Shown here one piece after another: positions 23,057-34,552 of a stretch of DNA of 64,000 bases. The stretch covers positions 180,094,798 through 180,158,797 of the forward strand of contig NC_134138.1 in assembly GCF_033958435.1 (NCBI RefSeq). The letters are read 5' to 3'. The DNA is from Carettochelys insculpta (Eukaryota; Chordata; Testudines; Carettochelyidae). The first letter of the stretch is position 1. Every line of letters begins with the position of its first letter. The notes under the pieces are model-generated. The model made no database searches, was not told the DNA's origin, and was given only the letters and a program-made list of their open reading frames with translations. The position numbers were made by a program, and so were the translations under genes.

Positions 23057-24114
23057 TGTTAGCCGGTGGCCAGGTAATGTGCAGTGAGGTACGCCCCTGG
23101 GTCCTAAACAACCCAGTTTTTTTACTGTTAGAGCAGGGAGCTACTAGCACTCTCACCTGCAGCCAGGCTGAGTAACCAAACAGTTACAGTTCTTTTGTTG
23201 TGCCGGCTGTGTTGTAGTGACAAAAGGATAACAGGGTCAGGCTTAGATCTTAACTAGTTACAAGTTTATTAAGCTACAGTTATAGGCGTGTGGTTACAAA
23301 AGGCTATTGTCTACTTCTTATATGCTAGCAAAGTACAGGTGTTAACAAGTTACATTACAATCCAATACAAAGATATCTGTTACCATCTAACACAACGATA
23401 TCTTGACACAACGACGTCTAGTTACAGAGCTCTAATTCTTTAGCTGTGCACAAAAAAGAACGGAGACCTAGCATGGGTATATCTTACCCTCTCTGCGTCT
23501 CTCGATACCAGCGTAGCCAAGCCGGATCGGTCACTCAATTCCGCGGAAAGACGAATACGAGGTTGGGCGTCCCCAGTTGCGGACCTCGGGAGGCAATCAC
23601 CTGACCCAACCAGCAGGTAGTTGTGGAATGCACTCAGAGTTAGAGTTCTGCTGGACCCATCTTTTGTACCCCTTTTTGGGTTACGTATTCTCTTTCTTAT
23701 CTAAGGTGCCAGATCATACTGGTCTGTCTTTTGTGACGCCAGTTTGTTACAAGGGCAATTCTTACTTAATTTGCACTTGTTAGACAGGAGATAAGCAATT
23801 TGAGAGTACAGGACATTCCTTTTGTGTGGGCGGAGATTTCCCCTTCTGGGATGGTTGTGTGGTCATCAAATTCATCAATGCCAGCTGGGATGATTTCTTG
23901 AGGGTCCCCTCCCCCCCTTGTTGACAGTTTGGCCTGTTAGCCCTTTATCTGTACTTTCTGTTTCTCAGGGTCACGATGAGCTAGCACATCTGGGCCTCAA
24001 TGAGGGCATCAAAGACTGTGCTGTCAGCAGCCATTTCCGTGCCCTGTGTGCTTCCCAGTGGGGGGCGGGCAGCGAGCAAGCTGGCTTGTAAGGGGGAGAC
24101 TTTGTCTGGCTACA
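23057..24114 (-). mobile_element. solo LTR of an endogenous retrovirus-like element
   Basis: 1058 bp starting TGTTAGCC and ending GGCTACA, near-perfect inverted ends of TG...CA form. It is flanked by exact 5-bp repeats caatc (23052-23056, 24115-24119), and removing it restores a continuous CR1 sequence. On the minus strand a TATA-like 'gcatataag' (23317-23325) lies upstream of an AATAAA signal (complement of 23265-23270). This suggests minus orientation with U3 roughly 23325-24114, a short R, and U5 ending at 23057. No internal retroviral region remains. Confidence 0.88.
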
Positions 24115-24430
24115 CAATCCCAACTAAATCATCCCAGTCAGAGCTTTGTTAAGCCAGGATTTAAAGACCTCTAGGAAAGACGAGTCTATCACCCTCCTAG
24201 GTAATCCATTCCAGTGCTTCAGCACCCTCCTAATGAAATAGTTTTTCCTAATATTCAACCTACACCTCTCCCACCTCCGTTTCAGACCATTGCTCCTTGT
24301 TCTGTCATCTACCACCACAGAAAATACCCTGGCTCCATTCTCTTTGGAACCCGCCTTCAGGTAGTTGAAGGCTGCTATCAAATCCCAATTTATTCTTCTG
24401 CATGCCAGTTTTACAGGCATAATTGACTGC
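24115..24430 (-). mobile_element. CR1 LINE (interrupted), 5' part
   Basis: Continuation of the copy at 22977-23056: 'caatcccaactaaatcatcc', 'gtcagagctttgttaagcca', 'ccattccagtgcttcagcac', 'gttgaaggctgctatcaaat'. The minus-strand frame of 122 codons (24124-24492) includes the CR1 ORF2 C-terminal pattern 'RVLKHWNGLPRRVIDSSFLE'-like, so this covers the end of ORF2 and the 3' UTR. Confidence 0.85.
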
Positions 24431-25185
24431 TGACATATTTGTGCATCTGTAATAATTTGTGCCCCAAAACTATGCACATAAATGTTGAGCACAATGTTTC
24501 AAAAATTGTATGTACTGTCACAGATAACATGTAAGGACCTATAAGCAGCAAATGTGAAAACATGGATATGACCGGAAATTAACAGACAGACACATAGTGC
24601 AGTCAATGGATGGAGGGTTGTTTTTTTTTTTTTTTTAAATGAGAATGTGAAACCAAAATTAGGAATCATCAAGTGTGAAATCCCACAAATCAGTTTCATG
24701 AGATTATGGGAGGACCAGCATTGCTGGATATTGGTCCTTTCCTTCTTTATGTGCGCATGAGGACAAAAACAAACTTAGCATCTTATATTTTAAACTTTAT
24801 GTTGTGTGCAAGTATTTATTTTTTTACTCCTCACACTGCAGATGACTTGATTTGTACTGTCTGCAATAATGAAGTCCACAGGAAATGTACAGAGTAAAAG
24901 AAAGGGAGATTGCACTAAAACTACAAGATGCTATGTGAGGGGTCAGTGCTCCCCCTGAGTACCCAGCAGCCGCTGAAGTCAGCACATTTCTTCTCAGGAG
25001 AGATCTCCATATCAGGGAATCGCCAGCAAGTTATTTTTCTTGCTGGATCCTTGACTATGGAATTTTATTTCCATGTTCATCCAGCACGGTCCAGTTTTGT
25101 TAATGTTCAGCTTATTTGCTAAATAATCTGTCCAGGCATCCGGTTTTTGTCTGTGACGGCCAGTCAAAAACGGAGCCTAGTGGCT
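24431..25185. other. unassigned, probably intronic
   Basis: AT-rich with a poly-T run at 24620-24637. No gene or recognisable repeat. Confidence 0.4.
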
Positions 25186-25800
25186 CCAGCCAGCACTGCT
25201 GACCAGTTAGTGGCACAGTGGGGCTAAGGCAGGTTTCCTGTCTGCTGTGGTTCCATGCATCTCCCAGAAGTGGTCGGTATGTCTGGCTCCTAGGTGCAGG
25301 GGCGACCATGTGGGTTTCCATATGCTGCTGTCACTCCAAGCACCTGCTCTGCAGCTCCCATTGGCTGGGAGCTATGGACAGTGGTTGCTGCAGGGATGGC
25401 ATCTGTGGGCATAGACAGTGTACAGAGCCCCTGGCCCCTTCATCTAGGAGCTAGACATGCCAGCTGCTTCCAAGAGCCACTTGAAGTAAATGCCTCTCAG
25501 CTGGAGGCCACACCCCCTGCTAGACCCCAGCCCCCTGCCTTGAGTCCCCTCCCACACCCTGAATCCCTTATTTCTGCCTGCAGCCCCAGCCAGACCCCTC
25601 ACCACCTTCTGCACTGCAATGTCCCCCGACACTGCCAGCCTAGTGAAGGTCAGTGAGTGTGGGAGATGGGTGGACAGTGAGTGACAGAGAGAGGGAGGAT
25701 GAGTGAATGCAGGCGGGGTCTCAGAAGAGGCGGGGTTTGTAGGGCAGGGTAAGGCAAGGGTGTTTAGTTTTGTGCGATTGGAAAGTTGCCAGCCCTTGTG
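25186..25800 (+). repeat. GC-rich dispersed repeat, copy 2
   Basis: Related to 3336-3815: 'ggtttcctgtctgctgtgg', 'ctcccattggctggg'. It continues through CT/CA-rich sequence to a G-rich 'gtgggagatgggtgg' segment near 25660. Overlapping open frames (120, 78, 69 codons) have no domains. Confidence 0.4.
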
Positions 25801-26132
25801 CTAATTGCTTTCCTGAGTAATGAACGGACAGATGGACAACGGCCCATGAGGTAGCTGCTGTTTATGAGATTTTAAAGATAAAAGATAAGATAAAGATAAA
25901 AGTCTAGAAATGGATTGTTTTCAACTGAGAAGCCAATAGAGCACAAGGAGCAATTCTGTACTTCACTCGTAATAGCCTTAATTAGCAAGAAGGCTGCTGC
26001 ATGTTGTGCTAGCTGAAGTTTTGGCGGGGTGTTCACATTTATCAGAAATCTCCATTTTACTTAATACTCACTTGTTAGGCAAGAGTCTCAGTGATTGTAA
26101 ATTGTTGTAGCTCCAGTTCACAGTTCACTGTC
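25801..26132. other. unassigned sequence
   Basis: AT-rich, with a short 'aaagataaaagataagataa' run at 25873. Nothing recognised. Confidence 0.4.
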
Positions 26133-26135
26133 AAT

Positions 26136-26784
26136 GGCTACGTCTACACGTGCAGCCAACATCGAAATAGCTTATTTCGATGTTGCGACATCGAAATAGT
26201 CTATTTCGATGAATAACGTCTACACGTCCTCCAGGGCAAGCAACTTCGATGTTCAACTTCGACGTTGCTCAGCCCAACATCGAAATAGGCGCAGCGAGGG
26301 AACGTCTACATGTCAAAGTAGCACACATCGAAATAGGGATGCCAGGCACAGCTGCAGACAGGGTCACAGGGCGGACTCAACAGCAAGCCGCTCCCTTAAA
26401 GGGCCCCTCCCAGACACACTTGCACTAAACAACACAAGATACACAGAGCTGACAACTGGTTGCAGACCCTGTGCCTGCAGCATAGATCCCCAGCTGCCGC
26501 AGAAGCAGCCAGAAGCCCTGGGCTAAGGGCTGCTGCCCACGGTGACCATAGAGCCCCGCAGGGGCTGGAGAGAGAGCGTCTCTCAACCCCCCAGCTGATG
26601 GCCGCCATGGAGGACCCGGCAATTTCGACGTTGCGGGACGCGGATCGTCTACACAGTCCCTACTTCGACGTTGAACGTCGAAGTAGGGCGCTATTCCTAT
26701 CTCCTCATGAGGTTAGCGACTTCGACGTCTCGCCGCCTAACGTCGAAGTTAACTTCGAAATAGCATGCACGTGTAGACGCAGCT
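26136..26784 (+). mobile_element. miniature DNA transposon, family A copy 3
   Basis: 649 bp with exact aat duplications (26133-26135, 26785-26787). Nearly identical to A2 in the centre. It has about 30 extra bases of ATCGAAATAG-type repeat near the left end. It lacks about 60 bases present in A2 near the right end: A2 'gaaatagcgcccgac...gtagcgtgcacg' is joined here as 'gaaatagcatgcacg'. Confidence 0.92.
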
Positions 26785-26787
26785 AAT

Positions 26788-26827
26788 ATGTGCCTGCTGG
26801 GGATCTGGCTCTTTCTGGTTAGCTGTA
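26788..26827. other. short unassigned spacer
   Basis: Forty bases between two transposons. Nothing recognised. Confidence 0.3.
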
Positions 26828-27457
26828 TAGTAACCCCTCAATTTAACGGACTAATGTGGGGGAGGGGTTTCTGTTAAATAGAGGGTTTACTGCCCACCCA
26901 CCCCCCAGCAGGCTCCCCCAGCTCCAGCCTCTCTCCCCCCCATAAGGCACTTGACTCACCAAAGGAGCTGCCACCACTGGAGGAGCTGCCAGAGCCCACT
27001 GCTGACGGAGGAGCCATCAGAGCCTGCCACCATGTCTGGAGCTGCCCACCCTGCCTCCTGGGCCTGGGGGGACCCTGCTGTGACTGGCACTCTGCCACTG
27101 CAGCTGGAGCTTTCCTGCCACGTGCAGCTGAAAAGCTGCCACCACTGCTGCTGGAGCCGCCATGCGCTCCTCCCACCAGGGGTGGGATGCATATGTGAGT
27201 GCTGTCTGCCCCCATGTGCACCCCACCCTGGTAGGAGGAGTGCGTGGCGGCTCCAGCAGCGGTCCAGGCAGCCATGGAGGGTTCAGTGGCGGTGGACCCA
27301 GTAAGTCCCTTACTTTGGGGTGCAGCGGCACGCTTTAGGATTTTATGGACTCTGATTAAGCGGGCTTCAGGAACAATGGGTGTGGGGGGAGGCATGGCTG
27401 ACGTCCATTGTTCCCGAAGTTTGTTAAATTGGGGTCAATAAACTCAAGTGTTTACCG
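26828..27457. mobile_element. pogo/Tigger-like element with GC-rich interior
   Basis: The left end 'agtaacccctcaatttaacg' is an imperfect inverted match to the right end 'ttaaattggggtcaataaac...gtttaccg', which is followed by TA. A second related motif 'gttaaatagagggtttactg' ends at 26893. The interior (26900-27300) is rich in 'ctgccaccact' and 'ggagctgcc' motifs, which create long overlapping frames without domains. Confidence 0.5.
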
Positions 27458-27528
27458 TATATCAGTAGCAAGCACTGTTAATATGTTGATGCTTGTGCTT
27501 TCTTTGGTGGCACAAATACTAACATTTA

Positions 27529-27817
27529 GGCTGTGTCTACGCTACAAAAATAACTTCAAAGCTGCTTACTTCGGAGTACAACTTCTCAGTAACAGACTTT
27601 GAAGTTGAGCATCTACACCGCCTCCCCCCACTTTGAAGTTAAACTCTGAAGCAGGGCACTACTCCATTCCTGGGCTCCTTACTTCAAAGTTGGGCTCCCT
27701 ACTTCAAAGTTAACTTTAAAGTAAGGGGAAACGTATGTAGACTGTCCGCAGGATACTTTGAAATAGCACCTAACTTTGAAGTTAACTTCGATGTTAGTTC
27801 CTAGTGTAGGCGCACCC
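27529..27817 (+). mobile_element. miniature DNA transposon, family D copy 2
   Basis: Exact tta duplications (27526-27528, 27818-27820), the trinucleotide typical of PIF/Harbinger. Ends GGCTGTGTCTACGCTACAAA and CTAGTGTAGGCGCACCC. Many TTCGAAGT sites seen intact in other families are TTTGAAGT or TTCAAAGT here, consistent with an older copy. Confidence 0.82.
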
Positions 27818-27820
27818 TTA

Positions 27821-28215
27821 GTCTTTTTTATTTTAAATTCTGTGCTTTAAAATACCATTCTAAGTATAGAAAATGTCATATTTACACCTTTCTATTTGTA
27901 CAAACCTAGGCTCCATTTTTCAAAAGCACTCACAAATTTTGTGTGCTATCATGTTTTGTGGTATGCCCCGCTCTTCTGCAGCTCCTGTGATCTTCATTGA
28001 GGGTTTGGGGGTCTTTGTCTGCCACCTCCGAAAATGAGCCTTTTGATGTCTCAGTCTGAGTATCCAGAATCAGCGCCACTGTTTTCAAGTATCTATTACT
28101 TACAGCAGAGTCCTCCAAAATGTGCAGCAGAGTACTAAAACTCACAACAATCTCTCTTCCTCCTTACCCTACCCTGATATCTGCAGCTAGAGCTAATGGT
28201 TTAACAGTGGCACAG
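27821..28215. other. unassigned sequence
   Basis: Nothing recognisable. Confidence 0.4.
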
Positions 28216-28217
28216 AA

Positions 28218-28409
28218 GTGGGTGGGAGGGATATCTTAATGGTTTGAGTATTGGCCTGCTAAACTCAGGGTTGTGAGTTCAGCCCTTGAAGGGGCCATTT
28301 AGGGATCTGGGGCAAATTGATAGAAAAAGGGATCGTGCTTGGCCCTGTGAAGGGCAGGGGATTGGACTCAATGACCTCCCAAGCTCCCTTCCAGCTCTAT
28401 GAGATGTGT
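28218..28409 (+). repeat. tRNA-derived SINE, Cry I-like
   Basis: 'gggagggatatcttaatggt' and 'ttgagtattggcctgctaaa' form a tRNA-like head with an A-box-like segment. 'ggttgtgagttcagcccttg' contains a B-box-like sequence. The body reads 'gggccatttagggatctggg' and the tail 'caatgacctcccaagctccc'. This is the order of the turtle Cry I (tRNA-Lys-related) SINE as I recall it, and it is one reason for calling the source a cryptodire turtle. Confidence 0.75.
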
Positions 28410-30400
28410 AACTTTAGTGATTTGCTTATTTCAGCAAGCATGTAGTATCTGCAACTACCTATAGGTACTCTATCCACTTGCTATTTTGTGATGGGGTCAC
28501 TAGAAACAAAAAAAAGAGGTTTAATCATGAGGTGCACTGCTTCCCAGAGCCCACTGTAAATTGTTGTTTCACTTGAATGTATTGTTCCTATCTATCTCTG
28601 TCAGTTCAACACCACAGTAAAAACACATTCAGACTCAGGACAGAAGAGAGTTCCACACCCAACTCTCATTTGTTGACTGATCACCTCAACCCTTCCCTTC
28701 TCGGCACATAAGTATTTGCCAATAGCTTCTACCTGACTGCAGACTGCAGAGGAAATTGGCTGACGAGTAATGTCAACTAAGTGCTGAAGTGGGGAGCCGC
28801 CCTTCTCATGCTTAGTAGCTGAGGTTCTACAAAACAGCACAGGTTAGAAAATACTGTGATGAGGTAAAGGCCAAGACTGTAATGGCACCTGTGAAGTACG
28901 TACGCAAACACATGCCTATGACCACCCCGTGCAGTTCAGTTTCCTTGCAATAAAAGATAAGTGACCATTGCACCTTTGTGGACCGCTTTTCTGATTGTCT
29001 TCTTTGAGTCTAGCAGGAGCAAGACTACAGCTTCTCACTTATAGCAGAGCTGTGGTGCTCATATCTCAGTAATGGCTTCTCCCCGACAATGAGTGTGTGA
29101 TTCTTCCAGGGTTTCGTGCCAGTGACACATAACAGCATAATGATACTCTTCTGCAGAGTTGTTTGTGTGATCGTGGCCTGAATTCCCCTATAGTAAGACT
29201 GATGTAGTTTTTAGTAGAGTTCAGGTTGCTGCCTGTCATGCCCATTCATATGTGGTTCAATTTATGCAACTCCTGGCTTTTCCAAGAGTTGCGTGCACAT
29301 TGCAAAAATTTTCTTCACCCTTTTGTTCCCTCACACTTCCACGTCAATTGTTTCTCATTCCACCTTCTACTCTACTAAATGTGCTCAGAGGCACAAAAGA
29401 CCTTCTAGGGATAGATGGTTTCTTCTTGCAATTACATTGGCTTCACATGATCAAATAGACTTCATTAACCTGAGAGCTTAAGGAAATCAAGCTCCAGGGG
29501 AAACTTCTATTCCAAGATAGATAATTAGGAAGTGAAATAAATGCAATTCCCAGCACATGAAACCCTAATAAGGCGTGGGGGTTACATTTGCTCCCTGGAG
29601 CCACAGTCTGGAATAGCAAGTATCCTTTTATTTTAAAAGTTTTACATTTTGTGTGTTCACTTTTGTCCCTTTTATTGGACATACTCTAAGGACTATAGGA
29701 CTTACAAGGCAGTTGAGGCTGTGGAAATGCAGAGTGGTTCATTGCAGTCTTGTAGGGCTGTATGTTGGTAATAATCTGCTTCCAGACTGAGATTTAGGCT
29801 GTAGAATCACCACAATAACAGACATACAGTAAAAATAATGTGTTTTGGTAACATAATTGTGTCTTGTCAAGTATGGTCCTTAGGTTGTTTGCATAGATAG
29901 TAAGATGTATGTGACAGGCACCTCTTTGTTCTGTTTGTGCAGTTCCCCCCACCCAAAAGAACCCAGTATTGTTGAATAATGTAGCTGCAATCTATTCTCT
30001 TTCTCAGAGGTTTTAGCTTGTACATGCACCTCAAACAATGTTAAGACCTTTAGATGCCTTGTACAGATGGCAACAGCAAGACAGAGAATTGAAGCTCTAT
30101 TGAATGAGGCCTTTTACTGGAGAACAACTTTTCCAAATGAACGGGACTGTCCAAAAAAAAAAAAAAGAACCTTCTAAGGAAAATATATCTAATGAATCTC
30201 TCGCTGCCTCTGTATATCTGAAATGATGGAACGTAAGAAGAGGGGCAATTAGTGAAGTCTACTCCAAAGTTTTTAACATAACATTAAGTAGGGAGGGATG
30301 TTAGGTGCAAACAAAACAAAGAAATGAGGGGAGGGCTCAATTTACTTGTTACTGAGCACTGTCATCTTCTTTCATTCTTTCTTTTTTTTTTTTTTAATAG
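28410..30400. other. probable TPK1 intron sequence 5' of the exon
   Basis: AT-rich, unique-looking sequence without recognisable transposons in most of it. It ends in the polypyrimidine tract and AG acceptor (30381-30400) of the exon at 30401. Confidence 0.5.
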
Positions 30401-30475
30401 GAAACCTGACATGTTGCCTTTTGATTCTCAATCAGCCTTTGGACAAAAGTCAGTTTAATCTTCTGTGGAGCAAAG
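30401..30475 (+). CDS. TPK1: TPK1 exon (thiamin pyrophosphokinase 1, partial: one internal exon)
   Basis: A 75-nt exon, phase 1 at both ends. The acceptor is a run of T residues followed by 'aatag' (30381-30400); the donor is caaag|gtaataac. The open frame begins at AAC (30403), after two bases completing a split Gly codon, and encodes NLTCCLLILNQPLD followed by KSQFNLLWSK, then one base of a split codon. This corresponds to the early N-terminal part of TPK1 (the conserved ILNQPLD strand and a Leu-Trp-x-Lys ending just before the exon encoding the ADGGANR loop). TPK1 transfers pyrophosphate from ATP to thiamin in the cytosol to make thiamin diphosphate. The other two frames contain stops. TPK1 has very large introns in vertebrates, which fits a single exon in 64 kb. 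Identification is from memory of the family; no other TPK1 exon was found here. Confidence 0.85.
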
Positions 30476-31002
30476 GTAATAACTTCATTTGCTTATTTAT
30501 TTAGCTGGTGCTCAACTAATCTACTTTATATCCATTGAATCTTAGCATAGTAATTTCCACTAATTAGAGCTACCATGGAGGAGGAATGTGGATTAGCAGA
30601 ATACATTCCTCATTGCTGAGCGCAGCAAATGAGCAGATTAGGCAAATTCTGCATCTCTCCTGCATTTCCAGGTAATACTTAATAGACTGGAAAGGGGCTC
30701 ATGTATGTACACTTATATATAATAGGATTGCAGCTTTTCATAGGCATCCTCAGAAATGATTGTGATTTTGCTGACAGAGTACAATAGATCCATGCTCCAT
30801 TTATGACTTACGAAATGAACATTCTTATTAGGTCATCAGCAAAATGTGTTAGTTTTAATCAAAATCCAATGACCCATATATAAATATTTATTAAAAGGTG
30901 GGAAGGATATTTTCCTGTTGGAAAAGTGTAAATCACTGGTCATGTTTGCTTTGTTTAGTAAATGCAGAACTGATCATCTTGGGCATGATTGCTGCAAAAC
31001 TA
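30476..31002. other. probable TPK1 intron sequence 3' of the exon
   Basis: Starts with the GT donor. AT-rich, no recognisable repeat. It could hold conserved non-coding sequence, but that cannot be judged from one genome. Confidence 0.5.
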
Positions 31003-31005
31003 CTA

Positions 31006-31448
31006 GGCTATGTCTACACAAGAGGCTTTTCCCAGCAAAACTGGGCTTTTGTCAGGAAAGCTACACAGAGTAGCTACACGCAGAGCATGCTTTGTCAACA
31101 GTTTGTCGATAAAACCCAGCACATCCACCGACAGCATTACACCTCTCTCTGTTCTGATATAATGCTTCTCCTGACAGCGTTCTGTCAATGAAACAGTCGT
31201 GTAGACAGTCCAGGGCCCTTTTGTTGACAGACAGGGCTTCTGCTTTGCTTGGCAGCCCTGTTTGCAGACCTTCCAGGCAGCCGTTCTGTCAAGAGAGGGC
31301 TGGGCAGTCTAGCTGCGCTCTGTCAACAGAGTGGATTGATCTTACAATCCACTTTTATGTGTATACGCAATCTATTGAGAGAAGTTTTGCTGGGAAATCC
31401 CTTCTGATGTGACTTCTGTCGACAGAGGCTTCTCATGTAGACATAGCC
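31006..31448 (+). mobile_element. miniature DNA transposon, family E copy 1
   Basis: 443 bp from GGCTATGTCTACACAAGAGG to CTTCTCATGTAGACATAGCC, which are inverted copies. The interior carries repeated TTNTGTCNACAG motifs (for example near 31100, 31310 and 31418). Flanks cta and caa do not match exactly. Same family as the element at 62105-63687. Confidence 0.75.
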
Positions 31449-31451
31449 CAA

Positions 31452-32293
31452 TGTTTTATGGAAATATAGAAATTGTTGTATGCTTTAAGTTGTTCATTCT
31501 TTCGTTGGAGAAGCTCAATTTTTCAAAAGGTTGCTGGGAATTCTTGCCTAAAATATTGCTGAAATGCCACAGCACAGAAACTTAATTTCCAGTATTAATT
31601 CGTGAAGTTATTTGAACTTGCTGAAAACAGCTTGACATAAAGAGATGTTGCCAGTTTGTATATATTTAATAGACTAATTTGAGAAAGAGTCTAGCTTCTG
31701 ATAAAGCCCTGGGACAGCTTCTAACATGGTAACAAGTTTGGAATCCTGCAGAGAGAGTCCTGCTAACTCATTGTGACATGTGTGAAATGTTAATTCTACT
31801 TTGGGAAGGAGGGAGTGTGAGGGCAGCTGCATGGTTGGAGGAATTAGAGTATGAAACAGAGAAGTCTCAGCAGAGAAACCATAAGAGTGGCCATGTTGAG
31901 GGTGAGGTTCCTGAGTTGCTATTATCTGAGTAATGGTTAAAGCTAAACTCCAGGAAGTCAAATAATTGCAAACTGAAGCCTGTGAGGTAGGTTTTTTCCT
32001 CTGGTGAATTCCCTTCCTGGAGCCCTGGCAGAAATTCCCTCACAGAATCTTGAGGTGATCTGTCTCCAAAAGTGATGGCTCCTATATGTTTCACGGAAGG
32101 CCACAGAAGATCTTGTATCCCTATCAGGCTTGGGTGATGGGGGTGTGAAATAAGCACTTGAATACAATTTAACACGACTGTGTGTGTCTGGACAGAGCAT
32201 AGTACAATGGGACCCAGTCTTCTGAGAACAAGAACAGTGAAAATAACTATTACTCCTACAATTACTTGAGAGGATGGAATTTTTTAAAGTATC
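31452..32293. other. unassigned, probably intronic
   Basis: No recognisable gene or repeat. Overlapping minus-strand frames of 80-102 codons (31867-32200) have no domain. Confidence 0.4.
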
Positions 32294-32296
32294 TAA

Positions 32297-32962
32297 AGCT
32301 ACGTCTACACGTGAATGCTACATCGAAATAGCTTATTTTGATGTAGCGACATCGAAATAGCTGTCTACACGTCCTCCAGGGCTGGTGCCATCGACGTTCA
32401 ACGTCGACGTTGGGCAGCACTACATCGAAGTAGGCGCTGCAGGGGAGCGTCTACACGCCAAAGCAGCCCACATCGAAATAAGGGTGCCAGGAACAGCTGC
32501 AGACAGGGTCACAGGGCGGACTCAACAGCAAGCCGCTCCCTTAAAGGGCCCCTCCCAGACACACTTGCATTAAACAGCACAAGATCTACAGAGCCAACAA
32601 CTGGTTGCAGACCCTGTGCATGCAGCATGGATCCCCAGCTGCCGCAGCAGCAGCCAGAAGCCCTGGGCTACGGGCTGCTGCACACGGTGACCATAGAGCC
32701 CTGGAGGGGCTTGAGAGAGCGTCTCTCAACCCCTTAGCTGATGGCCACCATGGTGGACCCCGCTATTTTGATGTTGCGGGACGCGGATCGTCTACACGTG
32801 CCCTACTTCAACGTTCAACGTCGAAGTAGGGTGCTATTCCCATCTCCTCATGAGGATGTCGATTTCAACTTCGAAATAGCGCCTGCCATGTGTAGACGTG
32901 GCGGGCGCTATTTCAAAGTTGTCGCGGCTACTTCGAAGTAGCTGGCACGTGTAGAGGCAGCT
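32297..32962 (+). mobile_element. miniature DNA transposon, family A copy 4
   Basis: 666 bp with exact taa duplications (32294-32296, 32963-32965). Ends are AGCTACGTCTACACGTGAAT and GGCACGTGTAGAGGCAGCT. The central block matches A2/A3 but is more diverged, with a few CpG losses. Confidence 0.9.
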
Positions 32963-32965
32963 TAA

Positions 32966-33918
32966 GTGAGCTAGGAGCACATGTTCCATTGAAACCCAAC
33001 AGGACTTGCTTTGCAAAGGTACTTAGAATCTATGCAAAATCCCACATTTTGTGCCTCCAGGTCAGGAGAAGCAGAGAACTGTCCGTAGACAACATGCTGG
33101 TAAATGCATAAATTAAAAACAATAAAGGAGACACCCTGGGGAAAAAAAACAAACTTATTTTTTAACTAGCTTCTTTCAGTTACAGCAATCTTTAGTGTTA
33201 TGGTGAGTGCAAAGAGTTCAGGCACAAATGTTATTTTTAAGTACATGGTGTCCCTTTAACAAGGTAAGTTATTCCATTTTTCTTGTCACCTCTAGTAGGT
33301 GAGAACAGAGGAGTGAGGTAAGCTACACATTCTGATGTGCCCTGAATTTATAGAGTCACAGAGATAACATGGACATGCTGTGATAAATTCATTCCTGATG
33401 TAACTTCACTTGGCCTCAAGAATCAGTCATCACAGATAATTGACTCTGTTTCGTTTTGGTTTTTTTCATGGAAGTTATTGTTACCGACATACTTTGCAAA
33501 AAGTCACTTCACTTCAAGCTGCATAGGATTGAATAAAGTTATTTGCAGTCTATGCTTTGTGAAAGCTGTGGTAATGTGGTTTCTGTGTTTAATTAGCCCT
33601 TTTCTAGGAGCAAATATAGCAAAATTCATCACTCTGCTCACATAGGATTCTAAATTCTTATAGTAGGGTAACGTGGACCAGATATCAGTACTACTTCCTT
33701 TTGTGGTCTGTTGATAGCTCTTCAGTCATATTGAACACGGATCTTTGACTTCATGGTAAGCCACACCAAGTGCTCTGCTCAGACTTCCAGTTTGGCTTCC
33801 CATATCAATATTTCTTTATCACTGAAAAATATTTATAGAAAAAAATCTAGACCATATCAGTCTGTATTTTCCTCTTGCTGATCTGCAGATGATGTGAAAA
33901 AAATGGTAAAACTTGAAA
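32966..33918. other. unassigned, probably intronic
   Basis: AT-rich, nothing recognised. Confidence 0.4.
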
Positions 33919-33920
33919 TG

Positions 33921-34550
33921 CAGTCATCCCTCGTTAAACGAGTACTTTACTTACGAGTACTTGCTAAAACGAGGGACACATATCCTTCTCTTTGTTTATT
34001 AGACGAGTGAACTACCCCCCGCTGATACAAGCCTTAGCCCCTCCCCGTGGCTCCAACCAGCCTCAGCCTGAACCCCCTGCCAGCCCGCAGACCCAACCCA
34101 TTGCAACCCAATTCCCCCGCCAGCCCCGCAGGCCCAACCAGAGGCAGTCTGACCCCTCCACCCTTCCCATGGACCCAACCTGCAGCAGCCTGAACCCCCA
34201 GCAACCTCCCTGTGGACCCAACCCACTGCAGCCTTAACACCCCCATCTGCCCCACGAACCCAACCCACCATCAGATTTTAACCCTCCTTCTCGTTCATGG
34301 CCCCAAACTGTCCCCAGGCTTTAACCCTCTCCAACATGCCCTCCCCCTGCCAACCCAAGGTTTGCTTACCTTTCAAAAGCAGTGCCACATGGTACCACTC
34401 CTTTGCCGAGTTAGGAGCACTTGGAACCAATCAGAGACTTTTAAGTGTATTTTAATGGCAATTTAGTGTCCCTCTTATGAGTTGTCACCTATGAGCACAA
34501 AGCTGGGATCCAATTGTACTCATATAACGTGGGATGAGTGTATATACTGT
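33921..34550. mobile_element. pogo/Tigger-like non-autonomous DNA transposon
   Basis: Left end CAGTCATCCCTCGTTAAACG, with a second 'aaaacgagggac' at 33966; right end 'atataacgtgggatgagtgt' then 'atatactg', an imperfect inverted match. The interior (34010-34350) is CA/CC-rich ('ccccctgccagccc'), giving long but meaningless frames on both strands. The flanking dinucleotide is tg on both sides instead of TA. Confidence 0.55.
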
Positions 34551-34552
34551 GT

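Noticed and set aside
26874..27395. 173-codon minus-strand frame rich in Gly/Ser/Ala
   Set aside because: Interior of a pogo-like element with 'ctgcc' repeats; overlapping frames exist in several phases.
33992..34271. Pro/Gln-rich frame and its Gly/Val-rich antisense
   Set aside because: Low-complexity interior of a Tigger-like element.
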